From Corynebacterium sputi DSM 45148 (GTDB lineage Bacteria > Actinomycetota > Actinomycetes > Mycobacteriales > Mycobacteriaceae): a stretch of DNA of 64,000 nt. Each line of letters begins with the position of its first letter. The first letter of the stretch is position 1. The position numbers were made by a program, and so were the translations under genes. Shown in pieces: positions 18,089 to 28,150 of the stretch. The stretch is from assembly GCF_000427865.1 (NCBI RefSeq), contig NZ_ATYV01000008.1:1-64000 (forward strand). The letters run 5' to 3'. The notes under the pieces are model-generated. The model ran no database searches. It was not told where the DNA came from and saw nothing but the letters and a program-made list of their open reading frames with translations.

Positions 18089-19810
18089 TCAGAACATGAA
18101 GTAGCGCTGGGCCAACGGAAGTTCAGACGCTGGGTCAATGGTGGCGACCTCGCCGTCAACGCGCACCACGTACGTGTCCGGGTCGACCTCGATGTCCGCC
18201 AACCGGTCATTGCGGATCATGTCCTTCTTGCCAATATTGCGGCAGTTCTTCACCGGCAGCACCGTTGACTTCAAGCCGAGCTGCTCCGGAACCCCGGCGT
18301 CGATGGAGGCCTGCGACATGAATGTGACGCGAGTGTCCGTCAGAGCCGAGCCGAAGTTAGCGAACTGATCGCGATAGAACACCGGCTGAGGTGTGGACAA
18401 CGATGCATTGGGATCACCCATGGCGGCGAAACAAATCCGCCCCTGGCGAAGAACCAGGCGGGGCTTGGCGGCAAACGAATCGATCGGCCAGAGCACCAGG
18501 TCAGCGAGCTTTCCGGGTTCAATTGTGCCGATGTAGTCGCCGATGCCCTGCGCGATGGCCGGGTTAATGGTCATCTTTGCCACGTACCGGAGGACACGGT
18601 TGTTGTCGTCACCGTCGTCGCCTTCGAGCTCGCCTAGCTGCTCGCGGCAGTGGTGGGCAGTCTGGAAAGCGCGGATCCAGGACTCGCCAACGCGGCCCAT
18701 TGCCTGCGAATCGGAACTGAAAATACTGATCAGACCCATATCGTGCAGCACTGTCTCAGCGGCGATGGTCTCCACACGAACCCGGGAATCGGCGAAAGCT
18801 ACATCCTCGGGGATGTTGTGCGACAGGTGATGGCAGACCATCACCATGTCGAGAAGTTCCTCAACGGAGTTGACCGTGTACGGCAGGGTCGGATTCGTCG
18901 AGGCCGGCAGAACATTCTCCATCCCGGAGACCCGAATGATGTCCGGGGCGTGGCCGCCGCCGGCGCCCTCCGAGTGGAAGGTATGGACCGGCCGACCGTC
19001 GAAGGCGCGGATAGTCGACTCGAAGAAGCCGCCCTCGTTCAGAGTATCGGTGTGGATGGCGAGCTGGACGTCGCGTTCATCGCACACGTTCATGGCGTTT
19101 CGAATATTCGCAGGGGTCGCGCCCCAGTCCTCGTGGATCTTCAACCCGGCAGCGCCGGCGAGAATCTGGGAATCAACTGCCTCTGGCAGCGCGCCGGACC
19201 CCTTGCCGAGAAAGCCCGTGTTGACGGACATTCCCTCAGCGGCCTTGAGCATGAAATGAACCGAGGAAGCTCCCGGAGTACTGGTGGTTCCGAGAGTCCC
19301 TTCGGCCGGGCCAGTGCCACCGCCGAAGAAAGTGGTGATGCCACCAGCCAAACCGTGTTCGGCCTGCTGCGGGGTGATGTAGTGAATGTGGGTATCCACA
19401 CCCCCGGCGGTGAGAATGCGATGCTCACCGGCAATGACCTCGGTGCCGACGCCAATAATGAGGTCCGGATCGACACCATCCTGAGTATTCGGGTTGCCAG
19501 CCTTGCCGATGCCGACGATCTTGCCGTCGCGAATTCCCACGTCACCCTTGACCACGCCAGCGACCGCGTCCAGCACAATGACCCCGGTGATGACCGTGTC
19601 GAGGGCGCCGGTCTCCGGCAGCGCCGTCGGGTCCTGCGCCATGCCATCGCGCACTGCTTTGCCGCCGCCGTACACCGACTCATCGCCATATGCGGACGCC
19701 AAGTGGTCATGTTCGATGCGCACGCGGAGGTTGGTGTCCGCGAGCTTTACGACGTCCCCCGTCGTCGGCCCATAAATCTCCGAATACCTACCCCGGTCGA
19801 TGGTGCTCAC
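18089..19810 (-). CDS. ureC: urease alpha subunit
   Basis: Catalytic subunit that hydrolyses urea to ammonia and carbamate. 573 residues, full length. Nickel ligands are in [14 protein letters not shown]; the carbamylated lysine is in [12 protein letters not shown]; the histidine-rich flap is in [20 protein letters not shown] and the final Asp ligand in [16 protein letters not shown] at 19810 overlaps the ureB stop (GTGA). The conserved GDVVKLADT near residue 20 is encoded across a GCTTTACGACG copy. Confidence 0.98.
   Translation of the reverse strand: MSTIDRGRYSEIYGPTTGDVVKLADTNLRVRIEHDHLASAYGDESVYGGGKAVRDGMAQDPTALPETGALDTVITGVIVLDAVAGVVKGDVGIRDGKIVGIGKAGNPNTQDGVDPDLIIGVGTEVIAGEHRILTAGGVDTHIHYITPQQAEHGLAGGITTFFGGGTGPAEGTLGTTSTPGASSVHFMLKAAEGMSVNTGFLGKGSGALPEAVDSQILAGAAGLKIHEDWGATPANIRNAMNVCDERDVQLAIHTDTLNEGGFFESTIRAFDGRPVHTFHSEGAGGGHAPDIIRVSGMENVLPASTNPTLPYTVNSVEELLDMVMVCHHLSHNIPEDVAFADSRVRVETIAAETVLHDMGLISIFSSDSQAMGRVGESWIRAFQTAHHCREQLGELEGDDGDDNNRVLRYVAKMTINPAIAQGIGDYIGTIEPGKLADLVLWPIDSFAAKPRLVLRQGRICFAAMGDPNASLSTPQPVFYRDQFANFGSALTDTRVTFMSQASIDAGVPEQLGLKSTVLPVKNCRNIGKKDMIRNDRLADIEVDPDTYVVRVDGEVATIDPASELPLAQRYFMF
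19744..19754 (+). repeat. dispersed word GCTTTACGACG
   Basis: Antisense in ureC (Val-Val-Lys) within a conserved urease segment; tail TCCCCCGTC. Confidence 0.75.
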
Positions 19811-20214
19811 TTGTCGTTCTCCTGCTCAGTGTCGTCCAGCGGGTCATTGCTACGCAGGAACTCCGGCAGCCGCTGCAGCGCCGCGGTCCTGACCGCCGGG
19901 TCGTCGAGGGCACCTTCCACGAGGCCAGCGAAGCCATGGAGGATGCGCTTTCCACCGAAGTCCACCAGCTCCACCTCTTGGGTGTTGCCCGGCTCGAACC
20001 GAACTGCCAGCCCTGATGGGATTGACAAGTGCATTCCCCAGGCGGCCTCTCGGTCGAAGTCCAAGGCGGCGTTGGCCTCAAAGAAGTGATAGTGCGAGCC
20101 AACCTGCACGGCCCGGTCGCCGGTGTTGGACACCCGCAGCGTCGCCGTCCGCCGGCCTGGGTTCAGCTCGATCTCCCCGGCTTGTGTCTCATAACGTGTC
20201 GCCGATCCGGACAT
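19807..20214 (-). CDS. ureB: urease beta subunit
   Basis: 135 residues. Contains [31 protein letters not shown] and [12 protein letters not shown], the UreB core; the C-terminal tail ([26 protein letters not shown]) is longer than in most homologues and charged. It is coupled to ureC by a GTGA overlap and lies 17 bases after the chelatase-like gene. Confidence 0.96.
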   Translation of the reverse strand: MSGSATRYETQAGEIELNPGRRTATLRVSNTGDRAVQVGSHYHFFEANAALDFDREAAWGMHLSIPSGLAVRFEPGNTQEVELVDFGGKRILHGFAGLVEGALDDPAVRTAALQRLPEFLRSNDPLDDTEQENDK

Positions 20215-20231
20215 GATGGATGCTCCTGGCT

Positions 20232-21005
20232 CTAGTGCGAATGAGTGTGGCCGTGTGAGTGACCATGGCTGTGGGAGTGGCTGTGCCCGTGGGAATGGTC
20301 CTCGTCACCGTGCGAGTGGGCGAAGCCCTGCCCGTGGTCGGCCAGCAGACCAGCGGCGACACCATTGTCTCCATGGTCACGCAGCCGATGGACTGCAGTC
20401 TTTGTAGCTTCCTCCAACGCTGTCACCAGCGCACCCTTGCGGAAAAGCTGAACTGCTCCGCTTTCCACGCCCAGGTCCGCACGAATCACGGCGGGGTTTT
20501 CTGCACCGAGCAACCGCAGCCGCTCCTTTGCACGTTCCGGCTCCGGCCACGATCCCTCAAATGTGGTCTCCACAAGCAACTGCTCGGAAAACTGCCGGGC
20601 CAGGCGAATCCGGCGAACCAATTCTGCGTCTGCGAACGGGTCCACGGTCTGTGCAACGAAGAGCACGCTGTCATGACTCTTGACCGCAGCCCTCAAGTGG
20701 CGGCGGAGCTCGGCGATGGTGCGGGTGGCGTCGATAAGCGAGGGAGCTAGAGCGACTTTATGGCCAAACCGCTGTGCCCACTGCAAGGCCTGCGCGGCCT
20801 GCGTCACCGATGTGAGATCTCGTCCGGTGCCGGCCGGAACAACGATAAGACTCTTATGGTCCTTCGTCGCCTTTTCCACCTGAAGTGAGAGCTCACGAGG
20901 CCTCACGACGACCGAATAGCCGACTTCCTCCTGCAACTCATCCGGGAACGGAACCTCAGTTCCCGCATAGAGAACAACGCGGTAAAGCTCTGGATCGAAA
21001 GTCAT
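20232..21005 (-). CDS. CbiX-like chelatase-type protein with His-rich tail, candidate nickel chaperone of the urease operon
   Basis: 257 residues sitting between ureA and ureB. The first ~210 residues read as two weak repeats of the CbiX/SirB chelatase fold: [21 protein letters not shown] and VALAPSL, then [21 protein letters not shown]. The last ~30 residues are a metal-binding tail of His, Ser, Gly and Asp ([16 protein letters not shown] and more). No UreE gene is in the operon, so this protein most likely takes that role; the chelatase resemblance is from pattern reading, not a search. Start chosen at ATG 21005, five bases after GAGGAG; an upstream GTG overlaps ureA. Confidence 0.7.
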   Translation of the reverse strand: MTFDPELYRVVLYAGTEVPFPDELQEEVGYSVVVRPRELSLQVEKATKDHKSLIVVPAGTGRDLTSVTQAAQALQWAQRFGHKVALAPSLIDATRTIAELRRHLRAAVKSHDSVLFVAQTVDPFADAELVRRIRLARQFSEQLLVETTFEGSWPEPERAKERLRLLGAENPAVIRADLGVESGAVQLFRKGALVTALEEATKTAVHRLRDHGDNGVAAGLLADHGQGFAHSHGDEDHSHGHSHSHSHGHSHGHTHSH

Positions 21006-21013
21006 AGTGCTCC

Positions 21014-21319
21014 TCACTGACCAATCGGATCGTGGACGCTGACAAGTTTCGTGCCGTCTGGGAACGTCACCTCAACTTGGATGAGGTCGAGCATCTCCCG
21101 AACGCCATCCATGACGTCGTCCCGTGACAGGACCTCTGTGCCGACCCGCATCGCCTCTGCGACAGACAGTCCATCGCGGGCCGCTTCAATCACTGCGTCC
21201 GAGATGATCGCGACGGCCTCCGGGTGATTGAGCTTCACTCCCCTAGCTAACCTCCGGCGACTGACCTCAGCCGCCGTGAAGATCATGAGCTTCTCCTGCT
21301 CCCGGGGTGTCAGATTCAC
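21014..21319 (-). CDS. ureA: urease gamma subunit
   Basis: 101 residues. [35 protein letters not shown] and [17 protein letters not shown] are the standard gamma-subunit sequence. First gene of a seven-gene operon on the minus strand (gamma, chelatase-like, beta, alpha, F, G, D). Confidence 0.97.
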   Translation of the reverse strand: MNLTPREQEKLMIFTAAEVSRRRLARGVKLNHPEAVAIISDAVIEAARDGLSVAEAMRVGTEVLSRDDVMDGVREMLDLIQVEVTFPDGTKLVSVHDPIGQ

Positions 21320-21677
21320 GGCGGGTCCCTTCCATCTTGGTACGCAACAACGTGCGGTGTCGGCACGGCCAACCTAAGCAAGGTTAATGCTGAATAATGT
21401 TGTTGTGGTCAGCGGCCAGACATATTTCACAACGGTTTATCACGATCAGCTCGGCCGAAATGCAATGGAAACATCGCACTCTGACGCCCCATAGGTCTCA
21501 GCCAATTCAGGAAACCCCTTGTGTGACTGACGCCACCACACAATTCAGTGGACATTCACGCCGATAACCACGGGAAACGTCGCCATTGTCAACGATGTCC
21601 GGGCCGATTCCGAGGACCGGTCCAACACCCTGAAAATCCCCTGAACCAGAACTCCCGTTCTGTGCCATAGTTGGATC
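21320..21677. other. divergent intergenic region, ureA / AI-2E exporter
   Basis: 358 bases with no gene. It must hold the urease promoter (minus) and that of the plus-strand exporter. AACCTAAGCAAGGTT near 21373 is a small inverted repeat. I found no sequence convincing as an AmtR site, which controls urease in C. glutamicum. Confidence 0.4.
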
Positions 21678-23039
21678 ATGGACGACAAGGATTCACGCGC
21701 CGAATCTCACATTGGCTCCGAAAAAGACCTGGCGGATCTAGTCGCCGGGAATGACCCGGGCAGAACACCCGCGGAACTGGACAACGAGGCTCAGTCATTC
21801 GCGGACATCGCCCCGGTCGCTAGCGAACCAATCAACCGTGCGACGGTGCTCGGCTATGACGCGCGTGCACTCGCCGCGTCATCACTCCGGATGATTCTTA
21901 TCCTTTCCGGAGCCGCTCTGATTCTGTGGATCATCGGTTACTTCTGGCAGGGCATCCTGCCAGTGGTCTTGGGTCTGCTGCTCACCACAGTGCTCTGGCC
22001 GGTATCTGCTGCGATGCGAAAGCGTGGTGTGAACGCCGCGTTGGCTGCTGCGGTGACGCTGTTGGGGTTCCTTGGCATCGTCAGCGGAACCTTCATTGCG
22101 ATGGGTCCGATCGTCGCTTCTCAGGGATCCGACCTAGTCGAACAGGCTCAGGAAGGTTTAACTGAGCTCTTCCAGCTAGTCGAGCAGCTCCCGTTCAACA
22201 TCGAGATGGCGCAGGTGGAGGAGACTCTCCAGGAGATCACCACCTTTATTCAGGAGAGAGCCGGTGACATCGCAGGTGGTGTCGTAACCGGTGTCAGCGC
22301 CGCGACGTCGATGGTCGTGACGCTAGTCATCATGCTGGTGCTGGTGTTCTTCTTCCTGAAGGACGGCGACAAGTTCCTGCCGTGGATCCGTCAGTACAGC
22401 GGCCGCACCGCCGGCTGGCACATCAGCGAGCTGCTGACCCGCATGTGGAACACCCTCAGTGGATTCATTCGCACGCAGGCAGTTGTCTCGTTCGTCGATG
22501 CCTTCTTCATCGGACTCGGCCTAGTCCTCCTGGGAGTTCCGCTCGCCTTCGTTCTGGCGGTCCTCACCTTCTTCGCAGGTTTCATCCCGATCGTCGGTGC
22601 GATCACGGCCGGCTCGCTCGCCGTCATTATTGCGCTGGTCAGCAATGGCCTTACCAACGCGATCATGGTGCTGGTCCTGATCATCGCGGTGCAGCAGCTC
22701 GAGGGCAACGTCCTCCAGCCGGTGCTCCAGTCCAAGGCAATGCAGCTCCACGCTGCGATGGTCCTGCTGTCGGTCACCGTCGGTTCCACCCTCTTCGGCA
22801 TCACCGGCGCATTCCTCGCGGTCCCGGTCGCTGCGACGATCGCCGTTGCTTTCCGCTACCACGCAGAGATGGTCGGGCTTCGGTCCGGTGAAATCACCAT
22901 GGACGATATTGAAGTCGCCACAGATCCTGAGACTCAACGGAAGAAACGTGAGAACTCAGGTTGGAATGCGTTGAAGAAGAAATTCAACAAACGGAAGCAA
23001 CAAGTGCAGGAAAAGGTCGAGGAAGCGAAGAGCAACTAA
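21678..23039 (+). CDS. AI-2E family (PerM/YdiK-like) membrane transporter
   Basis: 453 residues: a ~70-residue acidic cytoplasmic N-terminus, about eight membrane segments in the AI-2E exporter pattern (ILILSGAALILWIIGYFW, then GILPVVLGLLLTTVLWPV), the family region LPWIRQYSGRT, GVPLAFVLAVLTFFAGFIPIVGA and QQLEGNVLQPVLQ, and a charged C-terminal tail rich in Lys, Gln and Glu. The transported compound is unknown; members range from autoinducer export to sodium/proton exchange. Monocistronic, ended by a strong hairpin. Confidence 0.88.
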   Translation: MDDKDSRAESHIGSEKDLADLVAGNDPGRTPAELDNEAQSFADIAPVASEPINRATVLGYDARALAASSLRMILILSGAALILWIIGYFWQGILPVVLGLLLTTVLWPVSAAMRKRGVNAALAAAVTLLGFLGIVSGTFIAMGPIVASQGSDLVEQAQEGLTELFQLVEQLPFNIEMAQVEETLQEITTFIQERAGDIAGGVVTGVSAATSMVVTLVIMLVLVFFFLKDGDKFLPWIRQYSGRTAGWHISELLTRMWNTLSGFIRTQAVVSFVDAFFIGLGLVLLGVPLAFVLAVLTFFAGFIPIVGAITAGSLAVIIALVSNGLTNAIMVLVLIIAVQQLEGNVLQPVLQSKAMQLHAAMVLLSVTVGSTLFGITGAFLAVPVAATIAVAFRYHAEMVGLRSGEITMDDIEVATDPETQRKKRENSGWNALKKKFNKRKQQVQEKVEEAKSN

Positions 23040-23044
23040 CCCCT

Positions 23045-23055
23045 GCTTCCCGACG
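23045..23055 (+). repeat. dispersed word GCTTCCCGACG
   Basis: Non-coding, 5 bases after the AI-2E exporter stop; tail TCTCCCTCCACATTCC, one of the best matches. Confidence 0.85.
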
Positions 23056-23073
23056 TCTCCCTCCACATTCCAG

Positions 23074-23113
23074 ACCCCCGACCTCCGAGAAAATTTCTCG
23101 GAAGCCGGGGGTT
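23074..23113. terminator. bidirectional terminator
   Basis: CCCCCGACCTCCGAGAAA and TTTCTCGGAAGCCGGGGG form a long stem between the convergent exporter and urtE genes. The A and T runs lie inside the stem rather than after it. Confidence 0.7.
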
Positions 23114-23137
23114 CGGCTATTGCCCGTACCGGGCGGA

Positions 23138-23884
23138 TTAGATAGCCAAGGCCATCCGGACCTTCTCCTCCACTTCCTCCATGTCATGGGCACCGGAGGT
23201 GATCGACTCCGGAGTATCCGGAACCAGGGTGGCTCCGCCCTCGCCCTGTTGGATGACTCGACCGGAGGCCATCACGGCGTATTCACTGGCGGCGGACAGC
23301 GCGAATCCCATGTGCTGCTCGACCAGGAGTACGGCGACGCCTTCCTTCGCCAGGTCGCGGATGGTTTGTTGGATCTCGGCGACGACGTTCGGCTGGATGC
23401 CTTCGGCAGGTTCATCGAGGATCAGGAGCTTCGGCTGTGTGATCAGTGCTCGGGCGATCGAAAGCTGCTGGCGCTGACCGCCGGATAGGAGGCCCGCCTG
23501 ACGATCGAGGAACGGCACGAGGGCGGGGAAACGCTCCAGAGCTTCATCGATGCGTCCGCGTGCCTGGCGTCCGATACCTTCGGCGACAACCTGGAGGTTC
23601 TCCATGGTGGAGAGCTGCTCGAAGGACTTCTGTCCCTGCGGAACATAGGCCATTCCTCGTTTGATGCGGGCATGAGGGGCAAGGGAGGTGATGTCCTCGC
23701 CGTCAAAGGTGATGGTGCCCGAGGTCGGCTTGATGAGTCCGACTGCGGTGCGCAGCAAGGTGGTCTTGCCGGCGCCGTTGTGTCCGAGGACTGCAACGAC
23801 TCCGTCGTCGGGGACGGTGAGGCTGACGTCATGGACGACCTTGGTCTGTCCGTAGCCGGAGGTGATTGAGTCGATGGTGAGCAT
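23138..23884 (-). CDS. urtE: urea ABC transporter ATPase UrtE
   Basis: LivF-type ATPase, 248 residues: Walker A GHNGAGKTTLLR, Q-loop YVPQGQ, signature LSGGQRQQLSIARAL, Walker B LLILDEPAEGIQP and the H-switch VEQH. EGIQP after Walker B is characteristic of UrtE. ATG at 23884 is chosen (LTIDSITSGYGQTKVV is the usual start); the longer frame is not homologous. Last gene of urtABCDE. Confidence 0.95.
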   Translation of the reverse strand: MLTIDSITSGYGQTKVVHDVSLTVPDDGVVAVLGHNGAGKTTLLRTAVGLIKPTSGTITFDGEDITSLAPHARIKRGMAYVPQGQKSFEQLSTMENLQVVAEGIGRQARGRIDEALERFPALVPFLDRQAGLLSGGQRQQLSIARALITQPKLLILDEPAEGIQPNVVAEIQQTIRDLAKEGVAVLLVEQHMGFALSAASEYAVMASGRVIQQGEGGATLVPDTPESITSGAHDMEEVEEKVRMALAI

Positions 23885-23948
23885 TGGTCCGGTTCCTTCC
23901 GGTGTGGTGCTTCGGGGTGCGAGAAAGGGGGGTCTTAGGCAGCTGGTC

Positions 23949-24680
23949 TTAGGCAGCTGAGGTACCGAGGTAGATCTTCTGGACTTCGCTGTGGTGCTGA
24001 ACATCGTCGACGGAGCCTTCTGCCAAGACCGTGCCGCGGTTGAGGACAGTCACGCGGCTAGCGAAGTTCCTCATGAAGTCCATGTCGTGCTCGACGACGA
24101 GGACCATCCGGTCCTTGGAGACACGGTGGAGAAGTTCGCCGGTGGCGTCGCGTTCGTCGAGGCTCATGCCGGCGACGGGTTCGTCGAGAAGCAAAGCTCT
24201 GGAGTCCTGAACCAGGAGCATGGCGATCTCCAGCCACTGCTTCTGGCCGTGGGACAGGACACCCGCGCGGCGGTTCCGGATCTCGGTGAGGCCAGAGAGT
24301 TCCAGCGCTTCCTCAATGCGGGGATCCAGGTGGCGACGCACTCCCCACAGCGCCGACTTCTTGCGGTGGATCCCGCAGGCGATGTCGAGGTTCTGCAGGA
24401 CAGAGAGTGCTTCGAAGACGCTGGCGGTCTGGAAGGTTCGGCCGACGCCCATCCGGGCGATCTGCTGCACCGGAGTGCCGAGGATCTCGCGGCCATCAAG
24501 AGTCACGGAACCGGTGCCGGGGACGAGGCCGGAGATGGCATCGACGCAGGTGGTCTTACCAGCGCCGTTGGGTCCGATGAGGAAGTGAACTTCGCCGGGG
24601 TCGGTGTGGAAGCTGACGTTGTCGACGGCGGTGAATTCGCCGAACTTCACGGTCAGGTCGGTGGCGATGAGGCCGCTCAT
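23949..24680 (-). CDS. urtD: urea ABC transporter ATPase UrtD
   Basis: LivG-type ATPase, 243 residues: Walker A GPNGAGKTTCVDAI, FQTASVFEALSVLQNL, signature-region LSHGQKQWLEIAMLL (SHGQ in place of SGGQ, usual in UrtD), Walker B ALLLDEPVAGMS and VVEHDMDFM. ATG overlaps the urtC stop by four bases; 64 bases separate it from urtE. Confidence 0.95.
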   Translation of the reverse strand: MSGLIATDLTVKFGEFTAVDNVSFHTDPGEVHFLIGPNGAGKTTCVDAISGLVPGTGSVTLDGREILGTPVQQIARMGVGRTFQTASVFEALSVLQNLDIACGIHRKKSALWGVRRHLDPRIEEALELSGLTEIRNRRAGVLSHGQKQWLEIAMLLVQDSRALLLDEPVAGMSLDERDATGELLHRVSKDRMVLVVEHDMDFMRNFASRVTVLNRGTVLAEGSVDDVQHHSEVQKIYLGTSAA

Positions 24681-25861
24681 GCTTGTGCTCCTTCTTTGTT
24701 CGACGACTCTTTCTTCACGGATCTGAACTTGCGCACGCTGGCCAACGAAGCGAGGCCTCCCGGCAGGAGGGCGATGACGAGGACAAGCAACATGCCTTGG
24801 AAGTAGGACCAGCCGGAGGGGAATACGCCCGAGAGGAACGACTCAGCCCATCCGAGGAGAAGCGCTCCCAGAGCCGGACCGAAGAGGCTGGCACGGCCAC
24901 CTGCGGCGACGGCGATGACGAAGACAATCGAGGGGACGACACCGATTTCCGCCGGGGAAATGATGCCGACGATCGGTACGAACAGCGCGCCGGCGATTCC
25001 CGCCATCACAGCGGCAATCACGTAGGCAGCGGTCTTAATCAGCGCCGGGTCATAGCCGAGGAATCGGACGCGCTCTTCAGCATCACGGGTAGCGACGAGG
25101 AGTTCGCCGTACCTGCTCCGCATCAGCCAGTACGAGATCGCAATCATCGCAAGCAGCACTGAAGCGGCGATGAAGTAGAGCATCTGCTTGTTGACCGGGT
25201 CGTTGAGGTCGTATCCAAAGAAATACTGGAATCCGCTGAGACCATTGGAGCCGCCAAGGGTTTCCTGCTGTCCAACAAGGAGGACGACAACTGCTGCAAC
25301 CAGTGCCTGGTTGAGGATCGCGAAGTAGGCGCCGCGGATACGTCGGCGGAAGATCGAGTAGCCGAGAAGGAAACTCACCACTGCCGGCAGCACGACGATC
25401 ATGGCCAGAGTGAACACCGGGCTGCGGAAAGGCTCCCACCACACGGGAACCGTGGCGCCGGTCAATGCCATGAAGGTGGGGGTTCCGGTGCCGGCGATGT
25501 CGGCGTCGGCGAGCTGCATGTGCATCGCCATGACGTAGGCACCGATACCGAAGAACGCGCCCTGTCCCAGGGTGAGCATTCCGCCTCGACCCCAGGCCAG
25601 GCCGATTCCCACGGCAACGATGGCATAACAAATGAAGCGGGATAGCTGGCCCAGCCCGAAGGGGGTCAGCACGATCGGAGCAATCACTAGCAGGGCAATG
25701 CCGAGCAGCATCATGCCGATGCCGACGCTCTTGAGCGAGGGCGCACCGATCACGGAGCCTGGACCGAGAAGCCGACTACTGGAGGAGTCCGGTGTGGAGG
25801 TGCGGGATGTGGAGAGGGAGGCGTCGGGAAGCGATGCGTTTTTCGTCTTCAACGGACTCAT
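24677..25861 (-). CDS. urtC: urea ABC transporter permease UrtC
   Basis: LivM-type permease, 394 residues, about ten membrane segments. AWGRGGMLTLGQGAFFGIGAY, SNGLSG and RDAEERVRFLGYDPALIKTAAY are family landmarks. The first ~45 residues are polar and Ser/Thr-rich, longer than in most homologues; they include SLPDAS encoded by a copy of the dispersed word. It overlaps urtB and urtD by four bases each. Confidence 0.94.
   Translation of the reverse strand: MSPLKTKNASLPDASLSTSRTSTPDSSSSRLLGPGSVIGAPSLKSVGIGMMLLGIALLVIAPIVLTPFGLGQLSRFICYAIVAVGIGLAWGRGGMLTLGQGAFFGIGAYVMAMHMQLADADIAGTGTPTFMALTGATVPVWWEPFRSPVFTLAMIVVLPAVVSFLLGYSIFRRRIRGAYFAILNQALVAAVVVLLVGQQETLGGSNGLSGFQYFFGYDLNDPVNKQMLYFIAASVLLAMIAISYWLMRSRYGELLVATRDAEERVRFLGYDPALIKTAAYVIAAVMAGIAGALFVPIVGIISPAEIGVVPSIVFVIAVAAGGRASLFGPALGALLLGWAESFLSGVFPSGWSYFQGMLLVLVIALLPGGLASLASVRKFRSVKKESSNKEGAQA
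25822..25832 (-). repeat. dispersed word GCTTCCCGACG
   Basis: Sense in the variable N-terminus of urtC (Leu-Pro-Asp); tail CCTCCCTCTCCACATCC. Confidence 0.85.
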
Positions 25862-26742
25862 GCGAGGCTCCTGGTCTTGACGGTGAACAGTCCCTGCGGA
25901 CGGAACTGGAGGAATGCGACCACAGCGACGAGAACCACGAACTTCGCGATGGACGCCCCGGTGGAGTACTCGACGAACGCCTGGATAAGACCCAGTGCAA
26001 ACGCCGAAATGACAGCGCCCTTGATGCGGCCGATTCCGCCGGCTGCGACGACAAGGAAGGCGTCAACGATGTAGGTAGTGCCGATCGTCGGGCCAGTGGC
26101 ACCGATGAGGGTGATCATGACTCCAGCGACGCCGGCGAGGCCGGAACCGACGAAGAACGTCAGGCGGTCAGTGGCACGGGTGTTGATTCCGTTGGTCTCT
26201 GCGAGATCGCGATTCTGCACGACTGCGCGGATGCGGCGACCCATTGGAGTCTTCGTCATGAATAGGCCCAGGCCTGCGACAACGATGATGACCACGAGCA
26301 GAATAAAAAGACGCGAGGTGGGAATAACGGCACCGGCGAATTCGATATTGCCTTGGAGCCAGGTGGGTGCCTGAACGTCCACGGCGGGGGCGCCGAAGAT
26401 GTCACGGGCGAGCTGCTGCAGGATCAGACCGACGCCGAAGGTTGCTAGAAGCGTGTCCAGTGGCCGGTGATACATCCTCCTGATGAGCACCTGTTCGAGG
26501 AGAACACCGAGCAGACCGCCGATGACGAAAGCGACGGGGATAGAGATGAAAAGCGAGAGCCCTGCATAGCCGAGGAAGCTCTGCACCACGTACGCGGTGT
26601 AAGCGCCGACCATGATGAACTCGCCGTGGGCCATATTGATCACGCCCATCTGACCGAAGGTCAGGGACAGGCCAATGGCCACAAGTAGGAGGACGGAGCC
26701 AATGCTCAGTCCTGCCACCAACTGTGATGTCAGGATGTCCAT
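25858..26742 (-). CDS. urtB: urea ABC transporter permease UrtB
   Basis: LivH-type permease, 294 residues, eight or so membrane segments: LTFGQMGVINMAHGEFIMVGAY, then TPMGRRIRAVVQNRDLAETNGIN, and VDAFLVVAAGGIGRIKGAV. ATG 26742 follows AGGGAGGA, one base after the urtA stop. The frame is open much further upstream but overlaps urtA, so that part is rejected. Confidence 0.94.
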   Translation of the reverse strand: MDILTSQLVAGLSIGSVLLLVAIGLSLTFGQMGVINMAHGEFIMVGAYTAYVVQSFLGYAGLSLFISIPVAFVIGGLLGVLLEQVLIRRMYHRPLDTLLATFGVGLILQQLARDIFGAPAVDVQAPTWLQGNIEFAGAVIPTSRLFILLVVIIVVAGLGLFMTKTPMGRRIRAVVQNRDLAETNGINTRATDRLTFFVGSGLAGVAGVMITLIGATGPTIGTTYIVDAFLVVAAGGIGRIKGAVISAFALGLIQAFVEYSTGASIAKFVVLVAVVAFLQFRPQGLFTVKTRSLA

Positions 26743-26743
26743 G

Positions 26744-28057
26744 TCAGTCCTCCCTGAGGGCGCCGGTGCCGATGCCCGTGCGGGCGTCGAGCGGTATGTC
26801 GGACCAGTCGTAGTTGTCCAGGAACGGGTCCGGGGTGAGAGGCTCATCGGCCTCCCAGACGGTGTCGATGAGTCCGTCCTCGTTAATCCGACCGATGCGC
26901 GGGGTGCGCGTGACGTGGTGGGTGGAGCCATCGACGGTGACGGTGCCTTCTGGTCCGTCGTAGGAGACGCCGTCGGCGGCTTCTCTGACCTCGTCGACAT
27001 CGAAAGAACCGGCCTTTTCGACCATTTCGCGCCACAAATAGAGGCTGGTGTACGCGGCGGTCATCGGGTCAGAGGTGACTCGGCCTTCGCCGTAGCGGTC
27101 CTTGAAACGGTCGACGAATTCGTGGTTCTCGGGCGTATCGACGCTTTGGTAGTAATTCCACGCCGTGAGCTGCCCGCCGATGTTATTCACACCGATGCCG
27201 CCGATTTCCTCTTCTGCGAGGGAGACGGACAAGACGGGAGTGGTCTCCGGGGTCATGCCCATGCTTCGGTACTGGCGGAAGAATGCGACGTTGGAGTCAC
27301 CGTTGAGGGTGTTGAATACTGCGTCTGCACCTGAGTCACGGACGCGGTTGGCGATCGTGGTGAAGTCGGTGGATCCGAGCGGGGTGTAGTCCTCGCCGAC
27401 GATCTCAACGTCATTTTCCTCGGCCCACTGCTTGATGATCATGTTCGCTGCGCGGGGGAACACGTAGTCACTGCCGAGCAAGAAGATGGAATCCGCACCC
27501 TCTTCGTCCTTGAGGTACTCAAGACCCGGGACGATCTGCTGATTAGTGGTGGAGCCGGTGTAGTACACATTGCGGGAGGCCTCGAGCCCCTCGTACTGGA
27601 CCGGGTAAAACAGCAGCGAGTTGTTGCTCTCGAAGACCGGGAGCATCGCTTTGCGGGAAGCGGAGGTCCAGCCACCAAAGACGGCAGCGACACATTCGAC
27701 TTCGATAAGGCGGGCGGCGCGCTCTGCGAAGATCGCGGGGTCGGATGCTCCGTCTTCCTCGACGATCTCCAACTTCTTTCCCATGACTCCGCCGGAGTTG
27801 TTGATCTCCTCGGCCGCCATGTTGAGCGACTGGTTGACCGTGGTCTCACTGATCGCCATGGTTCCCGACAGGGAGTTGATGAATCCGACCTTCACCGTGT
27901 CACCGGAGGTGTCTACGCAGGACTGCGCTTGAATCGGGTCGTCACCAACACGCGCGCCACCACAGGAGGCGAGCACTAGGCCGAACGCGGAGACCACCGC
28001 AGTGAATCCCCATAATTTACGGCGACTTCTCGATCTACCCTCAGTGGGCGGTTCCAT
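26744..28057 (-). CDS. urtA: urea-binding lipoprotein UrtA
   Basis: Extracellular receptor of the urea transporter. 437 residues: arginine-rich start, hydrophobic stretch and lipobox LVLASCGG (lipidated Cys near residue 32), then VKVGFINSLSGTMAISE, VFGGWTSASRKAMLPVFE, LLFYPVQYEG and LGSDYVFPR, which mark the FmdD/UrtA group of periplasmic-fold proteins. ATG is preceded by AGGAGGA. First gene of the operon. Urea taken up here would feed the urease encoded 5 kb away. Confidence 0.95.
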   Translation of the reverse strand: MEPPTEGRSRSRRKLWGFTAVVSAFGLVLASCGGARVGDDPIQAQSCVDTSGDTVKVGFINSLSGTMAISETTVNQSLNMAAEEINNSGGVMGKKLEIVEEDGASDPAIFAERAARLIEVECVAAVFGGWTSASRKAMLPVFESNNSLLFYPVQYEGLEASRNVYYTGSTTNQQIVPGLEYLKDEEGADSIFLLGSDYVFPRAANMIIKQWAEENDVEIVGEDYTPLGSTDFTTIANRVRDSGADAVFNTLNGDSNVAFFRQYRSMGMTPETTPVLSVSLAEEEIGGIGVNNIGGQLTAWNYYQSVDTPENHEFVDRFKDRYGEGRVTSDPMTAAYTSLYLWREMVEKAGSFDVDEVREAADGVSYDGPEGTVTVDGSTHHVTRTPRIGRINEDGLIDTVWEADEPLTPDPFLDNYDWSDIPLDARTGIGTGALRED

Positions 28058-28150
28058 GCTTCCTCCTGTGTCGACGCCTTTGACACGGGCGAATGCTCGC
28101 CCGATTCAGCGGATATAGAGGAAGTTATGGAACGCAGATTTCCTGTCGGT

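Noticed and set aside
18650..20089. 479-residue open frame opposite ureC/ureB
   Set aside because: Shadow frame; the minus strand encodes clear urease subunits.
21370..21400. DtxR or AmtR box ahead of ureA
   Set aside because: AACCTAAGCAAGGTT has the half-sites in the wrong arrangement for DtxR, and AmtR-type CTAT-N6-ATAG is not found.
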